Shown: positions 16,396-25,308 of the stretch, in pieces
Layout of the letters: each line of letters begins with the position of its first letter
Numbering within the stretch: position 1 is the first letter of the stretch
Assembly: GCF_900112375.1 (NCBI RefSeq)
Contig: NZ_FOLS01000006.1
Location: forward strand, 1-64,000
Length of the DNA: 64,000 nt
From: Pseudomonas citronellolis
GTDB taxonomy: Bacteria; Pseudomonadota; Gammaproteobacteria; Pseudomonadales; Pseudomonadaceae
Direction: 5' to 3'
The notes under the pieces: generated by a model
What the model was told of the DNA's origin: nothing
Seen by the model: the letters and a program-made list of their open reading frames with translations, nothing else
The model's database searches: none
Program-made: the position numbers and the translations under genes

Positions 16396-17121
16396 TCAGG
16401 CTACTTCACCGCCGGTCTTGGCCTGCTGTTCCAGGTGCGCCTGCAGTTCCGGGTCGAGCTGCAGCTGGTAGGCCAGCTCGTCCAGGTAGTTGCGCTCGCT
16501 TTCCTGCTGGTCGTCCACCAGCATCACGCTGGCCAGGTACATTTCCGCGGCCTTGCCCGGGTCGCCTTGCGCGGCCTGAGCCACGTCGGCGGCTTCGAGG
16601 GGTTTCTGCACTTCGTTGTCGAGCCAGGCCTGCAGTTCCGGCTCGCCGGCGTGGCGGGAGATTTCCGCGTAGATCGCCTGCTTTTCCTTGTCGTCGATGC
16701 GGCCGTCGGCCTTGGCCGCGGCGATCAGGGCGATGAGGATGGCGTGGCTGTGGGCTTCGGCTTCGTCGCCGGAGAGCTGGTCGACGGTGGTCGGCGGCTG
16801 TTGCTGCGCGGCGACCGCCTGTTGCTGCTGCCAGTTCTGGTAGGCCTGGAAGGCCATCATGCCCAGGGAGGCGAGCATGGCGTAGTTGACCCCGCCGCCG
16901 CTGGAGCGGCCCTGGCTGGCCGGGGCGCCGCCGCCGAGCATGCTGCCCAGCACGCCGCCGAGGCCACCCAGGCCTCCGGCCGCTGCGCCACCGCCGGTGG
17001 CTCCGCCGAGCAGGCCGCCAAGCAACCCGCCAAGGCCTCCCAGGCCGCCTGCGCCGCCCTGTTGCGCCTGCGCGCCCTGGCCGGCCCGCAGCAGTTGTTC
17101 CAGCAGATCCGTGGTGTTCAT
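16396..17121 (-). CDS. DUF533/YebE-like protein, copy 2
   Basis: 241 residues from ATG 17121 ([18 protein letters not shown]). The first 75 residues are strikingly Gly/Ala/Leu-rich ([18 protein letters not shown]). A short hydrophobic stretch follows ([18 protein letters not shown]), then a TerB-like helical domain with the acidic motifs [23 protein letters not shown] and [26 protein letters not shown], which resembles a tellurite-resistance TerB fold. It is a paralogue of the gene directly upstream on the same strand (95 nt apart). Function is unknown for the family; a membrane-associated helical assembly is plausible. ATG 17154 is a possible earlier start but lacks family support. Confidence 0.85.
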   Translation of the reverse strand: MNTTDLLEQLLRAGQGAQAQQGGAGGLGGLGGLLGGLLGGATGGGAAAGGLGGLGGVLGSMLGGGAPASQGRSSGGGVNYAMLASLGMMAFQAYQNWQQQQAVAAQQQPPTTVDQLSGDEAEAHSHAILIALIAAAKADGRIDDKEKQAIYAEISRHAGEPELQAWLDNEVQKPLEAADVAQAAQGDPGKAAEMYLASVMLVDDQQESERNYLDELAYQLQLDPELQAHLEQQAKTGGEVA

Positions 17122-17156
17122 GGCAGCGCCCTCGGCGTGGTTGCAGTCAGGCAACG

Positions 17157-17198
17157 ATAGTCCCGGTGGCGGATTCCGCCAATGCCGTCCGGGACTAT
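17157..17198. repeat. Inverted repeat between the two DUF533 genes
   Basis: ATAGTCCCGG / CCGGGACTAT 10-bp arms enclosing a second small dyad (GGCGGATTCCGCC). It can form a stable structure between the paralogues, perhaps to attenuate or process the mRNA. There is no T-tract. Confidence 0.55.
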
Positions 17199-17216
17199 TC
17201 AGGGGCGCGCTGAGAA

Positions 17217-17933
17217 TCAGGCCGGCAGTGCCTGCAGGGCCTTCTGCGCCTGGGCTTCCAGCTCGGCCTTGAGGCCCGGGTCGAGGCTCAGCTGGCGGGC
17301 CAGTTCGTCGAGGTAGGCGCGTTCCATGTAGTTCTCCTCGTCGACCATCAGCAGGCTGGCCAGGTACATCTCGGCGGCCATTTCCTCGCTCTGCGCGGCC
17401 CCCGCCACTTCCCGCGGGTCCAGCGGCTTGGCCAGTTCGCGGTCGAGCCAGCCCTGCAGTTCCAGGTCGCCGGTGAGCTTGGCGATCTCGCCGTCGATCA
17501 ACTGGCGTTCGCGGGCGTCGATATGGCCATCGGCCTTGGCTGCCGCCACCAGGGCGCGGAGGATGGCGTGGCTGTGGGCCTCGGCCTCCACCGGCGGCAG
17601 GCGGTCCACCGTCTGCGGCTCGCCGCGCGGCGCGCTGGCCTGCTGGCGCTGCCAGTTGCCGTAGGCCTTGTAGGCGATCACCCCGAGGGCGGCCAGGCCG
17701 CCGTAGGTGACGACCTTGCCGCCCATCTTCCGCGCCTTCTTGCTGCCCAGCAGCAGGCCCAGCGCGCCGGCGGCCAGGGCGCCGCCACCGGCGCCGGAGA
17801 GCAGGCTGCCGAGGTCCAGGCCGCCCTTGCCCTGGGCCTGGCCGGGCTGGCCGCCGCTCTGGGCGAGGCCCTTGTTCTGCAGGAGGTCCTGGCCGGATTT
17901 GAGCAGTTGGTCGAGCAGGCCACGGGTGTTCAT
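17217..17933 (-). CDS. DUF533/YebE-like protein, copy 1
   Basis: 238 residues with the same plan as its downstream paralogue: N-terminal MNTRGLLDQLLKSGQDLLQ, a Gly/Ala-rich hydrophobic region (LLSGAGGGALAAGALGLLLGS), a basic turn KKARKMGGK, and a TerB-like domain with HSHAILRALVAAAKADGHIDARER and AEMYLASLLMVDEENYMERAYLDELA. The conserved His and acidic residues are kept in both copies, while the glycine-rich segment diverges in length. ATG 17933 has GGAG within GGAGACCGCC. Transcribed first of the pair. Function unknown. Confidence 0.88.
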   Translation of the reverse strand: MNTRGLLDQLLKSGQDLLQNKGLAQSGGQPGQAQGKGGLDLGSLLSGAGGGALAAGALGLLLGSKKARKMGGKVVTYGGLAALGVIAYKAYGNWQRQQASAPRGEPQTVDRLPPVEAEAHSHAILRALVAAAKADGHIDARERQLIDGEIAKLTGDLELQGWLDRELAKPLDPREVAGAAQSEEMAAEMYLASLLMVDEENYMERAYLDELARQLSLDPGLKAELEAQAQKALQALPA

Positions 17934-18029
17934 GGCGGTCTCCTGGGTCGGTTGAGGGAAACCTCGACTCTAGCGCCCGCTCCCGTGGGTGCGCAGGCGC
18001 AGAGTGCTTCGGGATATTGCCGGGGAGTA

Positions 18030-18175
18030 CGAATCGCGGGCAGGGCCCGCTCCTACAGGTGCAGGAGAACGTCGTCGTAGGATGGGTTGAGCGAAGCGAT
18101 ACCCATCGCCGCGGCTCGCGAATGATCCCCGCGGCGGAATCCGTTCGCGAGCAAGCTCGCTCCTACGAAGAACAG
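18030..18175. repeat. Intergenic repeat cluster
   Basis: The 327-nt gap 17934-18260 holds no other gene. It carries CGCGGGCAGGGCCCGCTCCT (18034-18057), GTAGGATGGGTTGAGCGAAG (from 18078) and TTCGCGAGCAAGCTCGCTCC (18143-18165), followed by the LysR promoter/operator region. Confidence 0.75.
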
Positions 18176-18195
18176 GCGGGTTGGGCGGGTGCTTT

Positions 18196-18215
18196 CATTC
18201 GATTTAAAAGAATGC
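18196..18215. promoter_or_regulatory. LysR operator, copy before the regulator gene
   Basis: CATTCGATTTAAAAGAATGC, 18 of 20 positions identical to the perfect dyad before the dehydrogenase operon at 19175-19195. It lies 45 nt upstream of the LysR start, so autoregulation is likely. Confidence 0.7.
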
Positions 18216-18260
18216 TCCTATAGATTTTCGATAAAGCACAAAAGCCATGGCCTGCCACCC

Positions 18261-19172
18261 ATGATGACCCTGCGCCAGATCCGCCATTTCATCGCCGTCG
18301 CCGAGACCGGTTCGATCTCCGCCGCCGCCCAGGCGGTGTTCATTTCCCAGTCCACCCTGACCCTGGCCATCCAGCAGCTGGAGGAGGAAATCGGCGTGCG
18401 CCTGTTCGAGCGCCACGCCAAGGGCATGACGCTCACCCACCAGGGCCACCAGTTCCTGCGCCAGGCGCACCTGATCCTGGCCACGGTGGAAAACGCCAAG
18501 CGCAGCCTGCAGCAGAGCACCGACAAGGTCGCCGGCAGCCTGACCATCGGCGTGACCAGCCTGGTGGCCGGCTACTACCTGGCCGACCTCATCACCCGCT
18601 TCCAGCGCGCCTACCCCAACGTGCAGACGCGCGTGGTGGAGGACGAGCGGCCTTATATAGAGCACCTGCTGGTGAGCGGCGAGATCGACGTCGGCGTGCT
18701 GATCCTCTCCAACCTGGAAGACCGCCACGCCCTGCAGACCGAGGTGCTCACCCATTCGCCGCACCGCCTCTGGCTGCCGGCCCAACACCCGTTGCTGGAG
18801 CGCGACAGCATCGGCCTGGCGGACGTCGCCGGGGAGCCGCTGATCCAGCTCAACGCCGACGAGATGGGCCTGCACACCCAGCGCATCTGGTCGCGCGCCG
18901 GGCTGGTGCCGCAGGTGACGCTGCGCACCGCCTCGGTGGAGGCCGTGCGTAGCCTGGTGGCCGCCGGCCTCGGCCTGTCGATCCAGCCGGACATGACCTA
19001 CCGCCCCTGGTCGCTCGAGGGCGACATCATCGAGGCGCGCCCGCTGGTGGACCTCGGCGAGCCGCTGGACGTCGGCCTGGCCTGGCGCCGCGGCACGGCG
19101 CGGCCGGCGCTGGTAGACCCATTCCTCACCGTGGCCCGTGAACAACCCAACGCCAAGCGGCCTTCCATCTAG
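18261..19172 (+). CDS. LysR-family regulator of the polyamine/aldehyde operon
   Basis: 303 residues from ATG 18261 (or the adjacent ATG 18264); neither has a clear Shine-Dalgarno. Helix-turn-helix MTLRQIRHFIAVAETGSISAAAQAVFISQSTLTLAIQQLEEEIGVRLFER is followed by an effector domain (GSLTIGVTSLVAGYYLADLITRF...). It resembles the LysR subgroup with a CbbR/Cbl-like effector fold. The same operator sequence lies in front of this gene and in front of the dehydrogenase immediately downstream on the same strand, so it very likely controls itself and the 19.3-26.7 kb operon. The effector may be a polyamine-derived aldehyde or acid (inference). Confidence 0.93.
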   Translation: MMTLRQIRHFIAVAETGSISAAAQAVFISQSTLTLAIQQLEEEIGVRLFERHAKGMTLTHQGHQFLRQAHLILATVENAKRSLQQSTDKVAGSLTIGVTSLVAGYYLADLITRFQRAYPNVQTRVVEDERPYIEHLLVSGEIDVGVLILSNLEDRHALQTEVLTHSPHRLWLPAQHPLLERDSIGLADVAGEPLIQLNADEMGLHTQRIWSRAGLVPQVTLRTASVEAVRSLVAAGLGLSIQPDMTYRPWSLEGDIIEARPLVDLGEPLDVGLAWRRGTARPALVDPFLTVAREQPNAKRPSI

Positions 19173-19174
19173 CA

Positions 19175-19195
19175 GCATTCGATTTAATCGAATGC
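19175..19195. promoter_or_regulatory. LysR operator before the dehydrogenase/ABC operon
   Basis: Perfect inverted repeat: GCATTCGAT, TTA, ATCGAATGC. It contains the LysR T-N11-A pattern (TCGATTTAATCGA). It starts 2 nt after the LysR stop codon and about 100 nt upstream of the dehydrogenase start, with an A/T-rich promoter-like tract between. Confidence 0.75.
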
Positions 19196-19292
19196 CACTT
19201 TCAGTATTTAGAATTTGTCGACCCCAGGCCCGGAATCTAGTCTCTGGCTTCATACAAAAGGGCCAGTTCCGGGCAACCCACCGGAGCAACCC

Positions 19293-20801
19293 ATGGCCCC
19301 CGAAAACAAGACCGAGAAGAAAAGAGCCGCGAAGATGAACGCCCTGGCGAGCACCCCGACCCTGTACACCGAGCTGCTGATCGACGGTCAGCTGACGCCC
19401 GGCCAGGGCCTTGCCGAGGCGATCCTCAACCCCGCCAGCGGCGAAACCCTGGTCTCGGTCGCCGATGCTTCCCCCGAGCAGATCGAACAGGCCATCGACG
19501 CCGCCCAGCGCGCCTTCCCGGCATGGTCGCGGACCACCCCGGCGCAACGCTCCGCCGCGCTGCTGGCCATCGCCGACGCCATCGACAAGCGCGCCGACGC
19601 CCTCGCCCGCCTGGAAGCCCTGAACTGCGGCAAGCCGCTGCACCTGGCGCGACAGGACGACATCCCCGCCACCGCCGACGTGTTCCGCTTCTTCGCCGGC
19701 GCCGTGCGCTGCCAGCAGGGCCAGCTGGCCGGCGAGTACGTGCCCGGGCACACCAGCATGGTGCGCCGCGACCCGGTGGGCGTGGTGGCCTCCATCGCGC
19801 CCTGGAACTACCCGCTGATGATGGCCGCGTGGAAGATCGCCCCGGCCCTGGGCGCCGGCAACACCCTGGTGTTCAAGCCCTCCGAGCACACCCCGCTGTC
19901 GATCCTGGCGCTGGCCCCGGCGCTGGCGGACATCCTCCCGCCGGGCGTGCTCAACATCGTCTGCGGCGGCGGCGAGAACGTCGGCAGCCACCTGGTCGGC
20001 CACCCGCGGGTGCGCATGGTCTCGCTGACCGGCGATATCGTCACCGGGCAGAAGATCCTCCAGGCCGCCGCGCGCACCCTGAAACGCACCCACCTGGAGC
20101 TGGGCGGCAAGGCGCCGGTCATCGTCTGCAACGACGCCGATATCGAGGCGGTCGTCCAGGGCGTGCGCACCCACGGCTACTACAACGCCGGGCAGGACTG
20201 CACAGCCGCCTGCCGCATCTACGCCCAGGCCGGCATCCACGACCGCCTGGTGGCCGAGCTAGGCGAGGCGGTGGCAAGCATCCGCTTCGCCCGCAAGCGC
20301 GACCAGGACAACGAGATCGGCCCGCTGATCAGCGCCCGCCAGCGCGACCGCGTGGCCAGCTTCGTCGAACGCGCCCTGGGCCAGCCGCACATCGAGCGCG
20401 TGACCGGCGCCGCCGTGCACTCCGGCCCCGGCTTCTACTACCAGCCCACGCTGCTGGCCGGCTGCAAGCAGCAGGACGAGATCGTCCAGCGCGAGGTGTT
20501 CGGCCCGGTGGTCACGGTGACGCGCTTCGAGCAACTGGAACAGGCGGTGGACTGGGCCAACGACTCCGAATACGGCCTGGCCTCCTCGGTGTGGACGCAG
20601 AACCTGGACAAGGCCTTCCAGATCGCCAACCGCCTGCAGTACGGCTGCACCTGGATCAACACCCATTTCATGCTCGCCAGCGAGATGCCCCACGGCGGCC
20701 TCAAGCGCTCGGGCTACGGCAAGGACCTGTCCAGCGACTCGCTGCAGGACTACAGCGTGGTGCGCCACATCATGGCCCGCCACGGCGACCGCCTGGATTG
20801 A
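19293..20801 (+). CDS. Gamma-aminobutyraldehyde-type aldehyde dehydrogenase (first copy)
   Basis: 502 residues from ATG 19293 (GGAG 6 nt upstream); ATG 19335 ([15 protein letters not shown]) is an alternative nearer the family's usual N-terminus. NAD-dependent ALDH fold: SIAPWNYPL (about 175), the catalytic Glu motif [10 protein letters not shown], and the catalytic Cys in [11 protein letters not shown]. Closely similar along its length to the second copy at 25309 and to E. coli YdcW/PatD, which oxidises 4-aminobutanal to GABA in putrescine breakdown. It heads an operon with a polyamine-type ABC importer behind a LysR operator. The substrate may be a different amino-aldehyde from copy 2. Confidence 0.92.
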   Translation: MAPENKTEKKRAAKMNALASTPTLYTELLIDGQLTPGQGLAEAILNPASGETLVSVADASPEQIEQAIDAAQRAFPAWSRTTPAQRSAALLAIADAIDKRADALARLEALNCGKPLHLARQDDIPATADVFRFFAGAVRCQQGQLAGEYVPGHTSMVRRDPVGVVASIAPWNYPLMMAAWKIAPALGAGNTLVFKPSEHTPLSILALAPALADILPPGVLNIVCGGGENVGSHLVGHPRVRMVSLTGDIVTGQKILQAAARTLKRTHLELGGKAPVIVCNDADIEAVVQGVRTHGYYNAGQDCTAACRIYAQAGIHDRLVAELGEAVASIRFARKRDQDNEIGPLISARQRDRVASFVERALGQPHIERVTGAAVHSGPGFYYQPTLLAGCKQQDEIVQREVFGPVVTVTRFEQLEQAVDWANDSEYGLASSVWTQNLDKAFQIANRLQYGCTWINTHFMLASEMPHGGLKRSGYGKDLSSDSLQDYSVVRHIMARHGDRLD

Positions 20802-20920
20802 ACGCCCCGGCGGGCCCGCCCGCCGGTACATAAGAAATGCCCCGGCGGTACGCCGCGCGAGGGCCGTTGCTCGATTGACACTGCCCCACCAATAGAGACA
20901 ACAAACGAGGGAGACATCGC

Positions 20921-22066
20921 ATGCGCAAGACAGCACTGTTCAGCGCCATCACCACCGCCCTGCTGGCCAGCGCCGGCGTACAGGCCGCCGACGCCATCAA
21001 GGCGGTCGGCGCCGGTGAAGGCCGCCTGGACATCATCGCCTGGCCGGGCTACATCGAACGCGGCCAATCCGACAAGGCCTACGACTGGGTCACCCAGTTC
21101 GAGAAGGACACCGGCTGCCAGGTCAACGTGAAGACCGCCGCCACCTCCGACGAGATGGTCAGCCTGATGGCCAAGGGCGGCTACGACCTGGTCACCGCCT
21201 CCGGCGACGCCTCGCTGCGGCTGATCTACGGCAAGCGCGTGCAGCCGATCAACCCCGAGCTGATCCCCAACTGGAAGAACGTCGACGCGCGCCTGAAGGA
21301 CGCGCCCTGGTACACCGTCAACGGCAAGACCTACGGCACCCCGTACCAGTGGGGCCCGAACGTGCTGATGTACAACACCAAGGTCTTCCCCAAGGCGCCG
21401 GACAGCTGGAGCGTGGTGTTCCAGGCGCAGGACCTGCCCGACGGCAAGCCGAACAAGGGCCGCGTGCAGGCCTACGACGGCCCGATCTACATCGCCGACG
21501 CCGCGCTGTACCTGAAGAGCACCCAGCCGGAACTGGGCATCCAGGACCCGTACCAGCTGACCGAGGCGCAGTACGGCGCCGTGCTCGACCTGCTGCGCAA
21601 GCAGCATTCGCTGATCCACCGCTACTGGCACGACGCGACCGTGCAGATGAGCGACTTCAAGAACGAAGGCGTGGCCGCCTCCAGCTCCTGGCCGTACCAG
21701 GCCAACGCGCTGAAGGGCGAGAAACAGCCGATCGCCACCGTGTTCCCGAAGGAAGGCGTCACCGGCTGGGCCGACACCACCATGCTGCACGCCGAGGCCG
21801 CGCACCCGAACTGCGCCTACAAGTGGATGAACTGGTCGCTGGAGCCCAAGGTGCAGGGCGACGTCGCCGCCTGGTTCGGCTCGGTGCCGGCCGCGCCGGA
21901 AGGCTGCAAGGCCAGCGAGCTGCTGGGCGCCGAAGGCTGCGCCACCAACGGCTTCGACCAGTTCGCCAGGATCGCCTTCTGGAAGACCCCGCAGGCCGAG
22001 GGCGGCAAGTTCGTGCCCTACAGCCGCTGGACCCAGGACTACATCGCGATCATGGGCGGCCGCTAA
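20921..22066 (+). CDS. Polyamine-type ABC transporter substrate-binding protein (YdcS-like)
   Basis: 381 residues with a cleaved signal peptide (LLASAGVQA-ADAI). The mature protein follows the YdcS/PotD branch: LDIIAWPGYIERG, YDLVTASGDASLRLI, YGTPYQWGPNVLMYNT, and a C-terminal YSRWTQDYIAIMGGR. It should capture putrescine, spermidine or a related cation in the periplasm. Strong GAGGGAG precedes ATG 20921. It follows the first dehydrogenase by 119 nt and precedes the ATPase, but a large hairpin-forming repeat separates it from the ATPase, as often seen where the binding protein is needed in excess. Confidence 0.93.
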   Translation: MRKTALFSAITTALLASAGVQAADAIKAVGAGEGRLDIIAWPGYIERGQSDKAYDWVTQFEKDTGCQVNVKTAATSDEMVSLMAKGGYDLVTASGDASLRLIYGKRVQPINPELIPNWKNVDARLKDAPWYTVNGKTYGTPYQWGPNVLMYNTKVFPKAPDSWSVVFQAQDLPDGKPNKGRVQAYDGPIYIADAALYLKSTQPELGIQDPYQLTEAQYGAVLDLLRKQHSLIHRYWHDATVQMSDFKNEGVAASSSWPYQANALKGEKQPIATVFPKEGVTGWADTTMLHAEAAHPNCAYKWMNWSLEPKVQGDVAAWFGSVPAAPEGCKASELLGAEGCATNGFDQFARIAFWKTPQAEGGKFVPYSRWTQDYIAIMGGR

Positions 22067-22087
22067 GCCAGCGTCGTAGGGACATCC

Positions 22088-22170
22088 GTAGGATGGGTTG
22101 AGCTCCGCGAAACCCATCACCGCGGAGCGATGCCCGATCGATGGGTATCGCTTCGCTCAACCCATCCTAC
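22088..22170. repeat. Inverted repeat between binding protein and ATPase genes
   Basis: 16-nt arms GTAGGATGGGTTGAGC (22088-22103) and GCTCAACCCATCCTAC (22155-22170), with a further GAAACCCATC / GATGGGTATC pairing inside. Same family as the GTAGGATGGGTTGAGCGAAG repeats elsewhere in the window, but here as a paired, intra-operon copy. It may stabilise the upstream mRNA or reduce downstream expression. Confidence 0.75.
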
Positions 22171-22260
22171 GTCCCGCTTTCCCGACATCCGTTTCTGATT
22201 CACCCGATTTTTCCGGGCAGGGCCTTCGTACGCCGGATTCCTGCCCCTGGAGCGTGCCCC

Positions 22261-23289
22261 ATGACCACCCCCGCTGTTCAATTCACCCAGGTCTCCCGCC
22301 AGTTCGGCGAGGTGAAAGCCGTCGACCGGGTGTCCATCGACATCAAGGACGGCGAGTTCTTCTCCATGCTCGGCCCCTCGGGCTCGGGCAAGACCACCTG
22401 CCTGCGCCTGATCGCCGGTTTCGAACAGCCCTCCTCCGGCTCCATCCGCATCCATGGCGAGGAGGCCGCCGGCCTGCCGCCGTACCAGCGCGACGTGAAC
22501 ACGGTGTTCCAGGACTACGCGCTGTTCCCGCACATGAACGTGCTGGAGAACGTCGCCTACGGCCTGAAGGTGAAAGGCGTGGCCAAGGCCGAGCGGCTGA
22601 AGCGCGCCGAGGAAGCCCTGGGCATGGTCGCCCTCGGCGGCTACGGCAGCCGCAAGCCGGTGCAGCTCTCCGGCGGCCAGCGCCAGCGCGTAGCGCTCGC
22701 CCGGGCCCTGGTGAATCGCCCGCGGGTGCTGCTGCTGGACGAACCCCTGGGCGCGCTGGACCTGAAGCTGCGCGAGCAGATGCAGAGCGAGCTGAAGAAG
22801 CTGCAGCGCCAGCTGGGCATCACCTTCATCTTCGTCACCCACGACCAGAGCGAAGCGCTGTCGATGTCCGACCGCGTGGCGGTGTTCAACAAGGGCCGCA
22901 TCGAGCAGGTCGACACCCCGCGCAACCTGTACATGCAACCGGCCACGCCCTTCGTCGCCGAGTTCGTCGGCACCTCCAACGTGCTGCGCGGCAACCTGGC
23001 CCAGCAACTCACCGGCAACGCCCAGCCGTTCTCCATCCGCCCCGAGCACATCCGCTTCGCCAGCGGCGAGCGCGGCGCCGGCGACCTGGAGATCAGCGGC
23101 CTGCTGCACGACATCCAGTACCAGGGCGCCGCCACCCGCTACGAAATCCGCCTGGACAACGGCCAGAACCTCTGCCTGAGCCAGGCCAACAGCCAGTGGG
23201 ACGCCGCCGCCGTGGCCCACCAGCCGGGGCAGCGCGTGACTGCGCGCTGGGCGCGCGAGGCCATGGTGGCGCTGAACGAGGGCGCCTGA
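22261..23289 (+). CDS. Polyamine-type ABC transporter ATPase (PotA/YdcT-like)
   Basis: 342 residues from ATG 22261 with GGAG upstream; earlier in-frame starts run through the upstream repeat and are unlikely. Walker A GPSGSGKTT (about 40-48), Q-loop VFQDYALFPHM, signature LSGGQRQR, Walker B LLLDEPLGALD, H-loop THDQ. A C-terminal TOBE-like domain (FSIRPEHIRF...) is typical of spermidine/putrescine and iron/sulfate importers. It energises the two permeases encoded directly downstream (1-nt gap to the first). Confidence 0.95.
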   Translation: MTTPAVQFTQVSRQFGEVKAVDRVSIDIKDGEFFSMLGPSGSGKTTCLRLIAGFEQPSSGSIRIHGEEAAGLPPYQRDVNTVFQDYALFPHMNVLENVAYGLKVKGVAKAERLKRAEEALGMVALGGYGSRKPVQLSGGQRQRVALARALVNRPRVLLLDEPLGALDLKLREQMQSELKKLQRQLGITFIFVTHDQSEALSMSDRVAVFNKGRIEQVDTPRNLYMQPATPFVAEFVGTSNVLRGNLAQQLTGNAQPFSIRPEHIRFASGERGAGDLEISGLLHDIQYQGAATRYEIRLDNGQNLCLSQANSQWDAAAVAHQPGQRVTARWAREAMVALNEGA

Positions 23290-23290
23290 G

Positions 23291-24241
23291 ATGGAACTGA
23301 CGATGAACGCGCAGGCGCCCACGGCCGGCAACGGCCCACTGCGCCGGCTGTCCAACCTGCTGTACCGCAAGCCGACGCTGTACCTTTCGCTGCTGCTGGT
23401 GCCGCCGTTGCTGTGGTTCGGCGCCATCTACCTGGGCTCGCTGCTGACCCTGATGTGGCAGGGCTTCTACACCTTCGACGACTTCACCATGACGGTGACG
23501 CCGGACCTGACCTGGGCCAACTTCGCCGCCCTGTTCACCCCGGCCAACTTCGACATCATCCAGCGCACCCTGGCAATGGCCATCGCCGTGTCCATCGCCA
23601 GCGGCGTGGTGGCCTTCCCCATCGCTTACTACATGGCGCGCTACACCAGCGGCAAGACCAAGGCCTTCTTCTACATCGCGGTGATGATGCCGATGTGGGC
23701 CAGCTACATCGTCAAGGCCTACGCCTGGACCCTGCTGCTGGCCAAGGGCGGCGTGGCCATGTGGTTCGTACACCACCTCGGCCTGCAATGGCTGCTGGAC
23801 CTGCTGATGGACGTGCCCGGTGTGGGCGGCAACACCCTGTCCACCTCGAACCTGGGGCGCTTCCTGGTGTTCGTGTACATCTGGCTGCCGTTCATGATCC
23901 TGCCGATCCAGGCCTCCCTGGAGCGCCTGCCGCCGTCGCTGCTGCAAGCCTCGGCCGACCTTGGCGCGCATCCGCGGCAGACCTTCGCGCAGGTCATCCT
24001 GCCGCTGTCGATCCCGGGCATCGCCGCCGGCTCGATCTTCACCTTCAGCCTGACCCTCGGCGACTTCATCGTGCCGCAGCTGGTGGGCCCGCCGGGCTAC
24101 TTCATCGGCAGCATGGTCTACGCCCAGCAGGGCGCGATCGGCAACATGCCGATGGCCGCCGCTTTCACCCTGGTGCCCATCGTGCTGATCGCCGTGTACC
24201 TGTCCATCGTCAAACGCCTGGGGGCCTTCGATGCACTCTGA
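23291..24241 (+). CDS. Polyamine-type ABC transporter permease 1 (PotB/YdcU-like)
   Basis: 316 residues with about six membrane helices. The EAA loop reads [25 protein letters not shown], the site that docks on the ATPase. The N-terminal extension (about 35 residues) before the first helix [19 protein letters not shown] is cytoplasmic. It starts immediately after the ATPase stop and overlaps the next permease by 11 nt, indicating strict co-translation. Belongs to the PotB half of spermidine/putrescine importers. Confidence 0.95.
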   Translation: MELTMNAQAPTAGNGPLRRLSNLLYRKPTLYLSLLLVPPLLWFGAIYLGSLLTLMWQGFYTFDDFTMTVTPDLTWANFAALFTPANFDIIQRTLAMAIAVSIASGVVAFPIAYYMARYTSGKTKAFFYIAVMMPMWASYIVKAYAWTLLLAKGGVAMWFVHHLGLQWLLDLLMDVPGVGGNTLSTSNLGRFLVFVYIWLPFMILPIQASLERLPPSLLQASADLGAHPRQTFAQVILPLSIPGIAAGSIFTFSLTLGDFIVPQLVGPPGYFIGSMVYAQQGAIGNMPMAAAFTLVPIVLIAVYLSIVKRLGAFDAL

Positions 24242-25052
24242 CTCTTCATCTCAAGAGAAGGCCTCCTTCGGCCTGAAAGCGGCCGCCTGGGGCGGGCTGG
24301 TGTTCCTGCACTTCCCGATCCTGATCATCTTCATGTACGCCTTCAACACCGAGGACGCCGCGTTCAGCTTCCCGCCGCAGGGCTTCACCCTGCACTGGTT
24401 CAGCGTCGCCTTCGGCCGCCAGGACGTGCTGGAGTCGATCACCCTGTCGCTGAAGATCGCCTGCATCGCCACCCTGATCGCCATGCTCCTGGGCACCCTG
24501 GCCGCGGCCGCGCTGTACCGCCGCGACTTCTTCGGCAAGGAGGGCATCTCGCTGATGCTGATCCTGCCGATCGCCCTGCCCGGCATCATCACCGGCATCG
24601 CGCTGCTGTCGGCGTTCAAGACGCTGGGGATAGAACCGGGCTTCCTGACCATCGTCATCGGCCACGCAACCTTCTGCGTGGTGATCGTCTACAACAACGT
24701 GATCGCCCGTTTCCGCCGCACCTCCCACAGCCTCATCGAAGCCTCGATGGACCTGGGCGCCGACGGCTGGCAGACCTTCCGCTACGTGATCCTGCCGAAC
24801 CTCGGCTCGGCCCTGCTGGCCGGCGGCATGCTGGCCTTCGCGTTGTCCTTCGACGAGATCATCGTGACCACCTTCACCGCCGGCCACGAACGCACCCTGC
24901 CGATCTGGCTGCTCAACCAACTGACGCGCCCGCGCGACGTGCCGGTGACCAACGTGGTGGCCATGTTGGTGATGCTGGTGACCATGCTGCCGATCCTCGG
25001 CGCCTACTACCTGACCAAGGGTGGCGAGGGCGTGGCGGGGAGTGGGAAGTGA
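24231..25052 (+). CDS. Polyamine-type ABC transporter permease 2 (PotC/YdcV-like)
   Basis: 273 residues, six predicted helices beginning [18 protein letters not shown]. The EAA motif [29 protein letters not shown] pairs with the ATPase. Conserved PotC-type segments: [26 protein letters not shown] and [14 protein letters not shown]. Completes the membrane channel with permease 1. The dehydrogenase follows 256 nt downstream across a repeat. Confidence 0.95.
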   Translation: MHSDSSSQEKASFGLKAAAWGGLVFLHFPILIIFMYAFNTEDAAFSFPPQGFTLHWFSVAFGRQDVLESITLSLKIACIATLIAMLLGTLAAAALYRRDFFGKEGISLMLILPIALPGIITGIALLSAFKTLGIEPGFLTIVIGHATFCVVIVYNNVIARFRRTSHSLIEASMDLGADGWQTFRYVILPNLGSALLAGGMLAFALSFDEIIVTTFTAGHERTLPIWLLNQLTRPRDVPVTNVVAMLVMLVTMLPILGAYYLTKGGEGVAGSGK

Positions 25053-25059
25053 CACCGTG

Positions 25060-25205
25060 CCGTGCGGCCCTCTCCCTAACCCTCTCCCTGAAGGGAGAGG
25101 GGACTTGATCGGAGCAGGAGGAAACCAAGGCCTCAGCCGGCACGTACGGCTCCCTCTCCCTTCGGAGCGGGGCGCGCAGCCAGGGCGGGGGGAGAGGGAA
25201 AAGCC
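25060..25205. repeat. CCCTCTCCC-type intergenic repeats
   Basis: The 256-nt gap 25053-25308 contains two elements of the CCCTCTCCC...GGGAGAGGG family (about 25067-25101 and 25150-25200). The second is interrupted by a GC-rich insert. They could form a hairpin between permease and dehydrogenase. Confidence 0.65.
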
Positions 25206-25308
25206 CCCGCTCCAAAACAACAGACCCCCTCAGGACTGCCGAAACCGGCGGCCCCACAAGAAAGACCAACGATTACGCCACAAGCTCCTGACCAAGAGGA
25301 CTTAAAGA

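Noticed and set aside
18204-20240. 678-codon minus-strand frame opposite the LysR and dehydrogenase genes
   Set aside because: Antisense shadow; both plus-strand genes have full domains.
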